NCBI RefSeq assembly: GCF_011064845.1
Contig: NZ_CP049015.1
Location: forward strand, 682,001 to 746,000
Direction of reading: 5' to 3'
Source: Citrobacter freundii ATCC 8090 = MTCC 1658 = NBRC 12681
GTDB lineage: Bacteria > Pseudomonadota > Gammaproteobacteria > Enterobacterales > Enterobacteriaceae
DNA: 64,000 bases
The position numbers and the translations under genes are program-made. This document shows, in pieces, positions 48,818 to 57,458 of this stretch (its first letter is position 1; each line of letters starts with the position of its first letter). A model generated the notes under the pieces. That model was not told the DNA's origin and ran no database searches. It was given only the letters and a program-made list of their open reading frames with translations.

Positions 48818-49951
48818 ATGGCTAAGCAAGACTATTACGAGATTTTAGGCGTTTCCAAATCAGCGGAAGAGCGTGAAATCAAAAAGGCCTACAAGCGCCT
48901 GGCCATGAAATATCATCCGGACCGCAACCAGGGTGATAAAGAGGCCGAAGCCAAGTTTAAAGAGATCAAAGAAGCGTACGAGATCCTGACCGATGCGCAA
49001 AAACGTGCGGCCTACGATCAGTACGGTCATGCTGCGTTTGAGCAAGGCGGTATGGGCGGCGGCGGCGGTTTTGGCGGCGGGGCTGACTTCAGCGATATCT
49101 TTGGTGACGTGTTTGGCGATATCTTTGGCGGCGGTCGTGGTCGTCAGCGCGCCTCACGTGGTGCTGATTTACGTTACAACATGGATCTCACTCTGGAAGA
49201 AGCCGTGCGTGGCGTCACCAAAGAGATCCGTATTCCGACTCTGGAAGAGTGTGACGTCTGCCACGGTAGCGGCGCAAAGGCGGGCACTCAGCCGCAAACC
49301 TGTCCAACCTGTCACGGTTCCGGTCAGGTGCAGATGCGTCAGGGCTTTTTTGCCGTACAGCAGACCTGTCCACACTGTCAGGGCCGCGGTACGCTGATCA
49401 AAGATCCGTGCAACAAATGCCACGGGCATGGTCGCGTTGAGAAGAGCAAAACGCTGTCTGTTAAAATCCCGGCTGGGGTTGATACCGGCGACCGTATCCG
49501 TTTGTCTGGTGAAGGCGAAGCCGGTGAGCATGGCGCGCCAGCAGGTGATTTGTACGTTCAGGTGCAAGTAAAACAACACCCAATTTTCGAACGTGAAGGC
49601 AATAACCTCTACTGCGAAGTGCCGATTAACTTTGCGATGGCTGCTCTGGGCGGCGAGATTGAAGTCCCGACGCTGGACGGTCGCGTGAAGCTAAAAATTC
49701 CGGGCGAAACGCAAACTGGCAAACTTTTCCGCATGCGTGGAAAGGGCGTCAAGTCTGTACGCGGTGGCGCTCAGGGAGACCTGCTGTGCCGCGTGGTAGT
49801 GGAAACCCCGGTTGGCCTGAACGACAAGCAGAAGCAACTGCTGAAAGATTTGCAGGACAGCTTTGGCGGCCCGACGGGTGAACAAAACAGTCCGCGCTCC
49901 AAAAGTTTCTTCGACGGTGTGAAGAAGTTCTTTGACGATCTGACTCGCTAA
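48818..49951 (+). CDS. dnaJ: Hsp40 co-chaperone DnaJ
   Basis: 377 residues. J domain with HPD at 33-35, Gly/Phe-rich segment (about 75-105), four CxxCxGxG zinc repeats (about 145-205), and C-terminal substrate domains. Stimulates DnaK ATPase. Ends before a strong terminator. Confidence 0.99.
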   Translation: MAKQDYYEILGVSKSAEEREIKKAYKRLAMKYHPDRNQGDKEAEAKFKEIKEAYEILTDAQKRAAYDQYGHAAFEQGGMGGGGGFGGGADFSDIFGDVFGDIFGGGRGRQRASRGADLRYNMDLTLEEAVRGVTKEIRIPTLEECDVCHGSGAKAGTQPQTCPTCHGSGQVQMRQGFFAVQQTCPHCQGRGTLIKDPCNKCHGHGRVEKSKTLSVKIPAGVDTGDRIRLSGEGEAGEHGAPAGDLYVQVQVKQHPIFEREGNNLYCEVPINFAMAALGGEIEVPTLDGRVKLKIPGETQTGKLFRMRGKGVKSVRGGAQGDLLCRVVVETPVGLNDKQKQLLKDLQDSFGGPTGEQNSPRSKSFFDGVKKFFDDLTR

Positions 49952-49980
49952 CGACAAGCCAAAAAACTTTCTCGTTTGAA

Positions 49981-50018
49981 AAAACCGGTATTCCCTTTTA
50001 AGGGAATACCGGTTTTTT
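49981..50018 (+). terminator. dnaKJ terminator
   Basis: AAAACCGGTATTCCCT / AGGGAATACCGGTTTT, a 16-base perfect stem with a four-base loop and T run. Strong rho-independent terminator marking the end of the conserved dnaKJ unit and the left border of the accessory block. Confidence 0.95.
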
Positions 50019-50094
50019 ATTGTCAAGGATAAAAGTGAGTTGGATGGCCTTGAATGTGAGTTTTCTAACATGTCAGGTAAATATATTAGGGGAG

Positions 50095-50126
50095 GTTAGT
50101 AAGAAGATATTGATGCGCTTACTAAC
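50095..50126. promoter_or_regulatory. Inverted repeat upstream of the Tsx-like/sulfatase genes
   Basis: Perfect nine-base arms GTTAGTAAG (50095-50103) and CTTACTAAC (50118-50126) with a 14-base spacer, centres 23 bp apart (about two helical turns). It lies about 35 bp upstream of the TTGACA at 50161, a common place for an activator dimer. Confidence 0.65.
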
Positions 50127-50160
50127 AAATATGAACTTATCATATCTACAGCAACATTAT

Positions 50161-50188
50161 TTGACACATTATTTTAAGCAGTCATTAT
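50161..50188 (+). promoter_or_regulatory. Putative sigma-70 promoter of the sulfatase locus
   Basis: Perfect -35 TTGACA (50161-50166), 16-base spacer, -10-like CATTAT (50183-50188). The predicted start near 50195 would give a leader of about 110 bases. Confidence 0.55.
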
Positions 50189-50194
50189 CTATTC

Positions 50195-50213
50195 TGATGT
50201 GAGATTTACATCA
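50195..50213. promoter_or_regulatory. Operator-like dyad at the predicted start site
   Basis: TGATGT-N7-ACATCA, six-base arms, directly downstream of the -10-like element. Contains TGTGA but is not a good CRP site. Position suits a repressor. Confidence 0.5.
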
Positions 50214-50303
50214 CTATCTTGTAATTACATTTGTTTAATATTTATCACCGCAGCGAACCTTCATTCATTGATGAAAAAATTATAATTATGGGGAATAAAT
50301 TCA

Positions 50304-51068
50304 ATGCCTCGGATAAAGGAAATACTACTGGCTAGTCTTGTATTAGCCACTCCAGCTCTTTTTAGCCAAAATGTACAAGCTCTGGAATATAAAAACTCTT
50401 TTGGGTCAATTAACGCTGGTTATGCAGACTGGAATAGCGGTTTTGTGAATGTGCACCGCGGTGAAGTTTGGAAAGCAACGGCTGATTTTGGCGTCAATTT
50501 TAGAGAGGCTGAATTCTATTCTTTTATTGAAAGCAACGTATTAAACCATGCAGTGGCGGGCCGTAACCATACCGTCTCTGCTATGACCCATGTGCGTCTT
50601 TTTGATTCTGACTATACCTTCTTTGGCAAGATATACGGTCAATGGGACAACTCATGGGGTGACGATCTGGATATGTTTTATGGACTCGGTTATCTGGAGT
50701 GGAGTGGAGATTGGGGTTTCTTTAAACCTTATATCGGCTTGCATAACCAATCAGGTGACTATGTATCACCGAAATATGGACAGACCAGTGGATGGAATGG
50801 ATATGTTATTGGTTGGACTGCTGTTTATAACTTCTCTTTATTTGGTGAAAGCTTTGTTTTATCTGACTGGAATGAAGTCGAGATTGATAGAAATGATGCT
50901 TACACGGAGCAGCAATTCGGTCGAAATGGTTTAAATGGAGGATTAACGCTGGCATGGAAGTTTTATCCACGATGGAAGGCATCTGTAACGTATCGTTATT
51001 TTGAGAACAAATTAGGTTATGACGGATATGGGGATCAGATGATTTATATGGTCGGATATTCATTTTAA
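50304..51068 (+). CDS. Tsx/OmpK-family outer-membrane channel
   Basis: 254 residues. Signal peptide (about 1-26, cut after VQA) and then alternating aromatic beta-strands, ending in the aromatic YMVGYSF expected of an outer-membrane barrel. Family features of the nucleoside-specific channel Tsx are visible: N-terminal SFGSINAGYADWNSG, FYGLGYLEWSGDWGFFKPYIGLHNQSG, and C-terminal AWKFYPRWKASVTYRYFENKL (read as short blocks). Start ATG follows GGGGA. AT-richer than its neighbours, suggesting transfer. The sulfatase starts 20 bp after its stop. Cargo unknown. Confidence 0.85.
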   Translation: MPRIKEILLASLVLATPALFSQNVQALEYKNSFGSINAGYADWNSGFVNVHRGEVWKATADFGVNFREAEFYSFIESNVLNHAVAGRNHTVSAMTHVRLFDSDYTFFGKIYGQWDNSWGDDLDMFYGLGYLEWSGDWGFFKPYIGLHNQSGDYVSPKYGQTSGWNGYVIGWTAVYNFSLFGESFVLSDWNEVEIDRNDAYTEQQFGRNGLNGGLTLAWKFYPRWKASVTYRYFENKLGYDGYGDQMIYMVGYSF

Positions 51069-51088
51069 TTAAAATTAAAGGAACTGAA

Positions 51089-52582
51089 ATGAAAAGAACA
51101 GTCATTGCCAGCATGATTGGGCTGGCACTGTGCGCCGGGAGCACATTACAAACCGCGCAGGCTGCTGCGGATAAACGCCCTAATTTAGTCATCATTCTTG
51201 CGGATGATTTGGGTTATGGCGATCTGGCGGTTTATGGTCATCAAATCGTTAAAACACCGAATATCGATAAATTGGCTCAGGATGGTGTGAGATTTACGGA
51301 TTACTATGCGCCAGCTCCGCTTTGCTCCCCTTCTCGTGCTGGGTTATTGACTGGACGTATGCCGTTCCGCACGGGGATCCGTTCCTGGATCCCGGAAGGG
51401 AAAGATGTGGCATTGGGCCGTAATGAGCTGACGATTGCTAATCTGCTGAAAGCGCAAGGCTACGACACGGCGATGATGGGTAAATTACACCTCAATGCCG
51501 GCGGTGATCGAACAGACCAACCGCAAGCTAAGGATATGGGGTTTGACTATGGCCTGGTGAATACAGCCGGGTTTGTGACCGATTCCACTTTAGATAACGC
51601 GAAAGAGCGCCCACGCTATGGCACCGTGCATCCGACCGGATTCGCGCGTAATGGCAAACCGATTGGCAGAGCAGAAACATTTAGCGGTGAACTGGTTAGT
51701 TCAGAAGTCGTTAACTGGCTGGATAACAAGAAAGACGATAAACCGTTCTTCTTATACGTTGCATTTACCGAGGTCCATAGCCCGCTGGCCTCACCGAAAA
51801 AGTACCTCGATATGTATTCGCAATATATGAGTGCCTACCAGAAACAGCATCCGGATCTGTTCTACGGTGATTGGGCTGATAAACCTTGGCGTGGCACAGG
51901 TGAGTATTACGCCAACGTCAGTTATATGGATGCTCAGGTTGGTAAAGTAATGGATAAGATAAAGGCAATGGGTGAAGAAGATAACACCATTGTTATCTTT
52001 ACTAGTGATAACGGACCTGTCACTCGTGAAGCGCGTAAAGTGTATGAGTTAAACCTGGCGGGTGAAACGGATGGTCTTCGCGGTCGTAAAGATAATCTGT
52101 GGGAGGGCGGGATCCGCGTTCCGGCAATTATCAAATATGGTAAGCATATTCCGCAGGGAATGGTGACAGATACGCCTGTCTATGGCCTCGACTGGTTGCC
52201 GACGCTGGCAAACATGATGAACTTCAAGCTCCCTACCGATCGCACCTATGATGGGCAGTCTTTGATTCCATTGCTGGAACAGAAAACCTTAAAACGTGAA
52301 AAACCGCTGATTTTCGGTATCGATATGCCATTCCAGGATGACCCTACTGATGAATGGGCTATTCGTGATGGCGACTGGAAAATGATCATCGATCGTGAGA
52401 ATAAACCCAAGTACCTCTATAACCTGAAAAAAGATCGTTTCGAGACACTGAACCAGATCGGCAAACAGCCTGATATTGAGAAACAACTCTACGGTAAATT
52501 CCTGAAATATAAACAGGATATTGATAACGACTCGTTAATGAAAGCACGCGGTGATAAGCCTACGCCGGTCACCTGGGGCTAA
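51089..52582 (+). CDS. Periplasmic arylsulfatase (Cys-type)
   Basis: 497 residues. Sec signal peptide (about 1-25). Alkaline-phosphatase-fold sulfatase: metal ligands Asp39-Asp40 in ILADDLGYGD, the sulfatase signature CSPSRAGLLTGR with Cys79 as the residue converted to formylglycine, GKLH, and FTSDNGP. Hydrolyses sulfate esters; the exact substrate is unknown. Cys (not Ser) at 79 and the neighbouring maturase support anaerobic activation before Sec export. Family includes Salmonella/Klebsiella arylsulfatases. AAAGGAAC ribosome site. Confidence 0.93.
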   Translation: MKRTVIASMIGLALCAGSTLQTAQAAADKRPNLVIILADDLGYGDLAVYGHQIVKTPNIDKLAQDGVRFTDYYAPAPLCSPSRAGLLTGRMPFRTGIRSWIPEGKDVALGRNELTIANLLKAQGYDTAMMGKLHLNAGGDRTDQPQAKDMGFDYGLVNTAGFVTDSTLDNAKERPRYGTVHPTGFARNGKPIGRAETFSGELVSSEVVNWLDNKKDDKPFFLYVAFTEVHSPLASPKKYLDMYSQYMSAYQKQHPDLFYGDWADKPWRGTGEYYANVSYMDAQVGKVMDKIKAMGEEDNTIVIFTSDNGPVTREARKVYELNLAGETDGLRGRKDNLWEGGIRVPAIIKYGKHIPQGMVTDTPVYGLDWLPTLANMMNFKLPTDRTYDGQSLIPLLEQKTLKREKPLIFGIDMPFQDDPTDEWAIRDGDWKMIIDRENKPKYLYNLKKDRFETLNQIGKQPDIEKQLYGKFLKYKQDIDNDSLMKARGDKPTPVTWG

Positions 52583-52630
52583 TCGAATAATTATAAGAAA
52601 TACCATGTATGCCACTTAGGGCTCTGCCCG

Positions 52631-52669
52631 CCTGGCTCAGCGTTTTAGCTCTGAGCCAGGTTCTTTTAT
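52631..52669 (+). terminator. Terminator between the sulfatase and its maturase
   Basis: Perfect ten-base stem CCTGGCTCAG / CTGAGCCAGG (52631-52640, 52651-52660) with a ten-base loop, followed by TTCTTTTATTTAT. It ends only about 13 bases before the maturase start. Confidence 0.85.
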
Positions 52670-52681
52670 TTATAGGCTTGA

Positions 52682-53875
52682 ATGATGATGAGCAGGAAAA
52701 GTTGCCAGGTCATGATTAAACCGACGGGTTCGGTATGCAATCTGGATTGTAAATACTGTTTTTACCTGGAGAAAGAGAAGCTCTATCCCCAGAGAAAAGC
52801 CAATTACAGGATGTCTGAAGATACGCTTGAATTGTTTATCAAACAGCATATCGCCGCGCAGGATGTGGATGAGGTGATTTTTGCCTGGCAAGGAGGGGAG
52901 CCAACGTTGATGGGGCTGCCATTTTTTCGACGGGCGGTCGAACTTCAGCAGATATACGCGGGTGAAAAGACAATAATCAATACTTTCCAGACCAACGGTA
53001 TTTTGATTGATAACGAATGGGCGATGTTTTTTAAGCAGCATAACGTCCTGGTTGGGATTTCTATTGACGGTGATGCAGCTTTGCATGATGAATGGCGCGT
53101 TACGCGTTCAGGAAAGCCGACACACGAAAAGGTTGAGCAAGCCATTAAATGTCTGGTACGTCACGGTGTCGAGTTTAATACGCTGACGGTCGTTAACCGT
53201 ACAAATATGCGTTATCCGCTGCAGGTCTATGAATATCTTAAAAGCATTGGCAGCCGCTATATGCAGTTTATTCCGCTGGTTGAGAGAGGTGGTGACGCAG
53301 GATTGGCACATCCTGTTGATAAACAAACTGTAATGATGTCCTGGTCTGTTGATCCCATCGAATTTGGCCATTTTCTTAATGCAATCTTTGATGTCTGGAT
53401 CCGTAACGACATTGGCGATGTAGGTGTACAGATTTTCGAGCAAACTTTAGTGGCCTGGTGTGGATTACCGCCACAGGTATGTGTATTTGCGCCAACCTGC
53501 GGTAGTGCGTTTGCGCTGGAAATGAATGGTGATGTCTATAATTGCGATCATTTTGTTTACCCACAGTACAAACTGGGAAATATCCAGGATATGACGTTGC
53601 GCGCAATGAACAACAGTCAACAGAATCGACAGTTTGGCGACGATAAGCGCCGAACAATGGCACGGGAATGTCATGCCTGTCAGTGGCAGTTTGCCTGTTA
53701 TGGTGGTTGCCCTAAGCATCGTTTTTTACCTTCGGTTTCTGGTTCTTCGAATCAAAACTACCTGTGCGCGGGTTACCAGGCTTTTTTTGCCCATACCAGC
53801 CCAACGATGAATGCGATGAAAACGCTCTATGAAAATGGATTTTCACCCGCAGAGATAAAATCAATATTTGTGTGA
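52682..53875 (+). CDS. Anaerobic sulfatase-maturating enzyme (radical SAM/SPASM)
   Basis: 397 residues from the first of three ATG codons. Radical-SAM cluster CNLDCKYC (Cys19, Cys23, Cys26), SAM-binding AWQGGEPTL, and a SPASM domain with the cysteine set CGSAFALEMNGDVYNCDHF, CHACQWQFACYGGC and CAGY (short blocks). The Asp in NCDHF matches the proposed general base of anSMEs. Oxidises the active-site Cys or Ser of sulfatases to formylglycine without oxygen. No clear Shine-Dalgarno; ATG 52712 is an alternative start. Sits after a terminator, so it may have separate or attenuated expression. Confidence 0.92.
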   Translation: MMMSRKSCQVMIKPTGSVCNLDCKYCFYLEKEKLYPQRKANYRMSEDTLELFIKQHIAAQDVDEVIFAWQGGEPTLMGLPFFRRAVELQQIYAGEKTIINTFQTNGILIDNEWAMFFKQHNVLVGISIDGDAALHDEWRVTRSGKPTHEKVEQAIKCLVRHGVEFNTLTVVNRTNMRYPLQVYEYLKSIGSRYMQFIPLVERGGDAGLAHPVDKQTVMMSWSVDPIEFGHFLNAIFDVWIRNDIGDVGVQIFEQTLVAWCGLPPQVCVFAPTCGSAFALEMNGDVYNCDHFVYPQYKLGNIQDMTLRAMNNSQQNRQFGDDKRRTMARECHACQWQFACYGGCPKHRFLPSVSGSSNQNYLCAGYQAFFAHTSPTMNAMKTLYENGFSPAEIKSIFV

Positions 53876-53899
53876 TAGCAATATTCGCAGGGAGTGAAT

Positions 53900-55162
53900 A
53901 TGTTTTCTCAAATCAATGTAGATGTGTGTAAAACACCCGATTGTAAAAACCTCGGAGTCTTTAATAGCCCTGATTATTTGGCACAGGGGAAAAATATCCT
54001 GTGCCGGGAATGTGGCTTTTTTTTCCCTATCATTTCTGAGCGCTCTCTTAACCTTTTTCGTCAGTCGGTAAACCAGTCATGGAAGGGGTTGGTTAAGGTT
54101 TGCCCAACATGCGGCAGTTCCTCATTAAAAAAGTATGGTTTTTCCGCTCAGGGGGAACCGCGAGTTTATTGCCTGCAATGTCATAAAACGTTTATTTCTC
54201 CTGTCAGGCATAAAGACGATCCTCGTCTGGAAGATCTTGCCCGGCTTATCCTGGAGGGTGCTTCACTTGTTGATATTCGTACGGCGCTTTCTGTCGACAG
54301 CACGGGCCTGAACCGCGTTCTACTAAAATTATCCCGTAAGGCAAATCAGGCTGAACGTGAGTTTGTTATTCCGAAATTCGACCTGGTGATGAGTACGCGT
54401 GCTTTTCGGATTAGATTTAACGGTAGTGACAACAGTCTGTATGTTCTGGTTACCGTTGAGGAGAATAGCGGTCGGGTTATTGCCGTTTCGACTAATTATT
54501 CAACCCAGCCTGTTGAGGGTGAGTACCAGTATGCTTCCTACTATGAAGAACGTTTACCCCCCGGAACGTTAGCGCATCTTGTCCAGCGCAAGGAACTGAT
54601 GACAATGCGACGAAATACCTTGTTTGATGTGGATTATGGTCCTGCAACGCTATACAGAAACGATTCCGGAATGCTGGTAAAACCTGTCCTGCCGGCTTAT
54701 CGGCATTTTGAGTTAGTCAAAACACTTACTGATGAACGCTCCCTCAATGTTCAGCATTACATTGACCATGAGTGCTTCATATTAGGTGGTTGTATGATGG
54801 CTAATTTACAGCACGTTCAGCAAGGGCGCTGCCATATCTCGTTTGTGAAGGAAAGAGGGGACAGGCCTGCGCAAAGTGATATTCCGTACCGCATGTTTCA
54901 AAGTGGGGGGATTCGTAATAATGTCTGGCGTACCTATTCTACCCAAGATTATGCGATAGCGGCATGTAACCTAACGAGTAATAAAAAAACAGGCATGCTA
55001 CGTCATGCTACGCTTGCCGGAGCAACGGAATTTATTACGTACATCAATAATCATCCGTTTCTGACACAAATTAACCATATGTCACCCGGTAATGTCGTCT
55101 CAACGCTGGATTATCTCCGCTATGCATTCAATGCCCGTCACATCGAACGACATGACTACTAA
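53900..55162 (+). CDS. Two-zinc-ribbon protein with HTH and possible RNase H-like domain
   Basis: 420 residues from the ATG at 53900 with AGGGAG upstream; a GTG two codons earlier (53894) overlaps that site. Ribbon 1: Cys10, Cys15, Cys35, Cys38. Ribbon 2: Cys68, Cys71, Cys91, Cys94 in the layout CPxCGS...KYG...G..R.YC..CHKTF, like IS1 InsA and other transposase zinc ribbons. Residues about 110-148 look like a helix-turn-helix. The segment near 160-200 (strand, acidic residue, then LYVLVTVEENSGRVIAVST) resembles an RNase H-type core, but a full DDE triad is not evident. Probably a DNA-binding, domesticated transposase; a regulatory role for the sulfatase genes is only inferred from position. 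Function unknown. Confidence 0.7.
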   Translation: MFSQINVDVCKTPDCKNLGVFNSPDYLAQGKNILCRECGFFFPIISERSLNLFRQSVNQSWKGLVKVCPTCGSSSLKKYGFSAQGEPRVYCLQCHKTFISPVRHKDDPRLEDLARLILEGASLVDIRTALSVDSTGLNRVLLKLSRKANQAEREFVIPKFDLVMSTRAFRIRFNGSDNSLYVLVTVEENSGRVIAVSTNYSTQPVEGEYQYASYYEERLPPGTLAHLVQRKELMTMRRNTLFDVDYGPATLYRNDSGMLVKPVLPAYRHFELVKTLTDERSLNVQHYIDHECFILGGCMMANLQHVQQGRCHISFVKERGDRPAQSDIPYRMFQSGGIRNNVWRTYSTQDYAIAACNLTSNKKTGMLRHATLAGATEFITYINNHPFLTQINHMSPGNVVSTLDYLRYAFNARHIERHDY

Positions 55163-55199
55163 GAGTACTGATTTTCAGCCGTTCCCACCTGGATTCATT

Positions 55200-55279
55200 C
55201 TTCGTAAAAACCGATCTATCAATCACAAATAATCTAATTTTAACGAGCTTTTTGAGGGTGTAAGATAGTATTTACGAAG
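55200..55279. promoter_or_regulatory. Paired nine-base inverted repeats upstream of nhaA
   Basis: CTTCGTAAA (55200-55208) and TTTACGAAG (55271-55279), exact complements whose starts are 71 bp apart. They fit the reported multi-site NhaR footprint in the nhaA promoter. The intervening DNA is AT-rich. Confidence 0.55.
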
Positions 55280-55304
55280 TATTCACCCAATAGAGAGAAT
55301 AAAA

Positions 55305-56471
55305 GTGAAACATCTGCATCGTTTTTTTAGTAGTGACGCCTCGGGGGGCATCATTCTGATCATCGCTGCCGTGGTCGCTATGCTGATGGCAAACATCGGG
55401 GTAACCAGTGGATGGTACCACGCCTTTTTGGAAACGCCCGTTCAACTGCGGGTTGGCGCGCTTGAGATCAACAAAAATATGCTGCTGTGGATCAACGACG
55501 CGTTGATGGCGGTGTTCTTCCTGTTGATTGGTCTGGAGGTGAAGCGTGAGTTGATGCAAGGCTCGCTGGCCAGCCTGCGTCAGGCAGCGTTTCCGATCAT
55601 TGCCGCTATCGGGGGCATGATTGTCCCGGCGCTGCTGTACCTGGCATTCAACTATGCCGATCCCATCACCCGTGAAGGGTGGGCGATCCCGGCGGCAACG
55701 GACATCGCTTTTGCGTTAGGTGTGCTGGCGTTGTTGGGCAGCCGCGTTCCGCTGGCGTTGAAAATATTCCTGATGGCGCTGGCGATTATTGATGACCTCG
55801 GCGCTATCGTAATCATCGCACTGTTCTACACCAGCGATCTCTCGCTGCTGTCGCTGGGCGTTGCCGCGTGTGCCATTCTCGTCCTGGCGGCCTTGAATCT
55901 GTGTGGCGTGAGACGTACCGGGATTTATATTCTGGTGGGCGTGGTGCTATGGACTGCGGTACTGAAGTCCGGCGTGCATGCGACGCTGGCTGGCGTGATC
56001 GTCGGTTTCTTCATTCCGTTAAAGGAAAAACACGGGCGTTCACCGGCGAAGCGACTGGAGCATGTTCTGCATCCATGGGTGGCATACCTGATCCTGCCAC
56101 TGTTTGCCTTCGCCAACGCGGGCGTTTCACTGCAGGGCGTTACTATTGATGGACTGACCTCGGTGTTACCGCTGGGGATCATTGCTGGTTTGTTGATCGG
56201 CAAACCGCTGGGTATCAGCCTGTTTTGCTGGCTGGCGTTACGCCTTAAGGTGGCGCAATTGCCGGAGGGAACGAACTTCCAGCAAATTATGGCGGTCGGC
56301 ATTCTGTGCGGCATTGGCTTTACGATGTCGATTTTCATCGCCAGCCTGGCGTTTGGGAACGTCGATCCTGAGCTGATTAACTGGGCGAAACTGGGGATCC
56401 TGATCGGTTCCTTGCTGTCGGCGGTAATAGGTTACTGCTGGTTACGCACCCGGTTGAACGCGTCAGCCTGA
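55305..56471 (+). CDS. nhaA: Sodium:proton antiporter NhaA
   Basis: 388 residues, GTG start as in E. coli. Twelve helices; exchanges two H+ for one Na+ and is activated at alkaline pH. Transport residues Asp133 (TDIAFALG) and Asp163-Asp164 (AIIDDLGAI) are present, and pH-linked His225 is in [11 protein letters not shown]. No length change. Induced by Na+ through NhaR. Confidence 0.98.
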   Translation: MKHLHRFFSSDASGGIILIIAAVVAMLMANIGVTSGWYHAFLETPVQLRVGALEINKNMLLWINDALMAVFFLLIGLEVKRELMQGSLASLRQAAFPIIAAIGGMIVPALLYLAFNYADPITREGWAIPAATDIAFALGVLALLGSRVPLALKIFLMALAIIDDLGAIVIIALFYTSDLSLLSLGVAACAILVLAALNLCGVRRTGIYILVGVVLWTAVLKSGVHATLAGVIVGFFIPLKEKHGRSPAKRLEHVLHPWVAYLILPLFAFANAGVSLQGVTIDGLTSVLPLGIIAGLLIGKPLGISLFCWLALRLKVAQLPEGTNFQQIMAVGILCGIGFTMSIFIASLAFGNVDPELINWAKLGILIGSLLSAVIGYCWLRTRLNASA

Positions 56472-56509
56472 CGGGATAACCCTTTTGTGACAATTTTCAG
56501 GGAGTGAGT

Positions 56510-57409
56510 ATGTCTCATATAAACTACAACCACCTGTACTACTTTTGGCATGTCTATAAAGAAGGTTCGGTGGTTGGCGCTGCAGAAGCGCTTTATCTGA
56601 CGCCGCAGACCATTACCGGGCAGATTAAAGCGCTTGAGGAACGTTTGCAGGGAAAGCTGTTCAAGCGCAAGGGGCGTGGACTGGAGCCTAGTGAGTTAGG
56701 CGAATTGGTTTTTCGTTATGCGGATAAGATGTTCACCTTAAGCCAGGAAATGCTGGATATCGTGAACTACCGCAAAGAGTCTAATTTACTGTTTGATGTC
56801 GGCGTGGCGGATGCGCTATCGAAGCAGCTGGTCAGCAGCGTGCTGGATGCCGCTGTGGTTGAAGATGAACAAATCCATCTGCGTTGTTTTGAGTCAACAC
56901 ATGAGATGCTGTTGGATCAACTCAGTCAGCATAAGCTGGATATGATTATCTCCGACTGCCCGATCGACTCTACGCAGCAGGAAGGGCTGTTCTCAGTGCG
57001 GATAGGCGAATGCAGCGTGAGTTTTTGGTGCACCAAACCGTTGCCTGAAAAACCCTTCCCGGCCTGCCTTGAGGAGCGTCGATTACTGATCCCTGGACGT
57101 CGTTCAATGCTCGGTCGTAAGCTGCTGAATTGGATCAACTCACAAGGATTGAATGTCGAAATCCTCGGCGAGTTTGATGACGCTGCGCTGATGAAAGCGT
57201 TTGGCGCAACGCATAATGCCATTTTCGTTGCACCTACGCTGTATTCACACAATTTCTATGCCGATGATTCTATTGTTGAAATTGGACGCGTAGAGAATGT
57301 GATGGAGGAGTATCACGCCATATTTGCTGAAAGGATGATCCAGCATCCGGCGGTGCAGCGTATTTGCAATACGGACTACTCAGCACTGTTCAAGTCGCCA
57401 CAGGTCTAA
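56510..57409 (+). CDS. nhaR: LysR-type activator NhaR
   Basis: 299 residues from the ATG at 56510, which has GGGAG at a suitable distance; a GTG at 56504, giving the 301-residue form often annotated, overlaps that site. N-terminal winged helix ([20 protein letters not shown] and [14 protein letters not shown]), then a LysR effector domain. Na+-responsive activator of nhaA and, in E. coli, of pgaABCD and osmC. Confidence 0.97.
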   Translation: MSHINYNHLYYFWHVYKEGSVVGAAEALYLTPQTITGQIKALEERLQGKLFKRKGRGLEPSELGELVFRYADKMFTLSQEMLDIVNYRKESNLLFDVGVADALSKQLVSSVLDAAVVEDEQIHLRCFESTHEMLLDQLSQHKLDMIISDCPIDSTQQEGLFSVRIGECSVSFWCTKPLPEKPFPACLEERRLLIPGRRSMLGRKLLNWINSQGLNVEILGEFDDAALMKAFGATHNAIFVAPTLYSHNFYADDSIVEIGRVENVMEEYHAIFAERMIQHPAVQRICNTDYSALFKSPQV

Positions 57410-57423
57410 ACGCCTTCATGTTG

Positions 57424-57451
57424 CCGGCTGCGGTGTACTAACCGCAGCCGG
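57424..57451. terminator. Bidirectional hairpin between nhaR and the GH31 gene
   Basis: Perfect 11-base stem CCGGCTGCGGT / ACCGCAGCCGG with a six-base loop. Strong structure between convergent genes, no long T run. Confidence 0.8.
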
Positions 57452-57458
57452 ACTGTGA

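Noticed and set aside
50198..50213. CRP site before the Tsx-like gene
   Set aside because: The left half TGTGA is perfect but the right half matches only two of five bases at the required spacing. Better described as the TGATGT/ACATCA dyad.
53876..55304. Insertion sequence carrying the zinc-ribbon gene
   Set aside because: No terminal inverted repeats or target-site duplications were found around the gene; the nearest inverted repeat (55200/55271) is on one side only and fits nhaA control.
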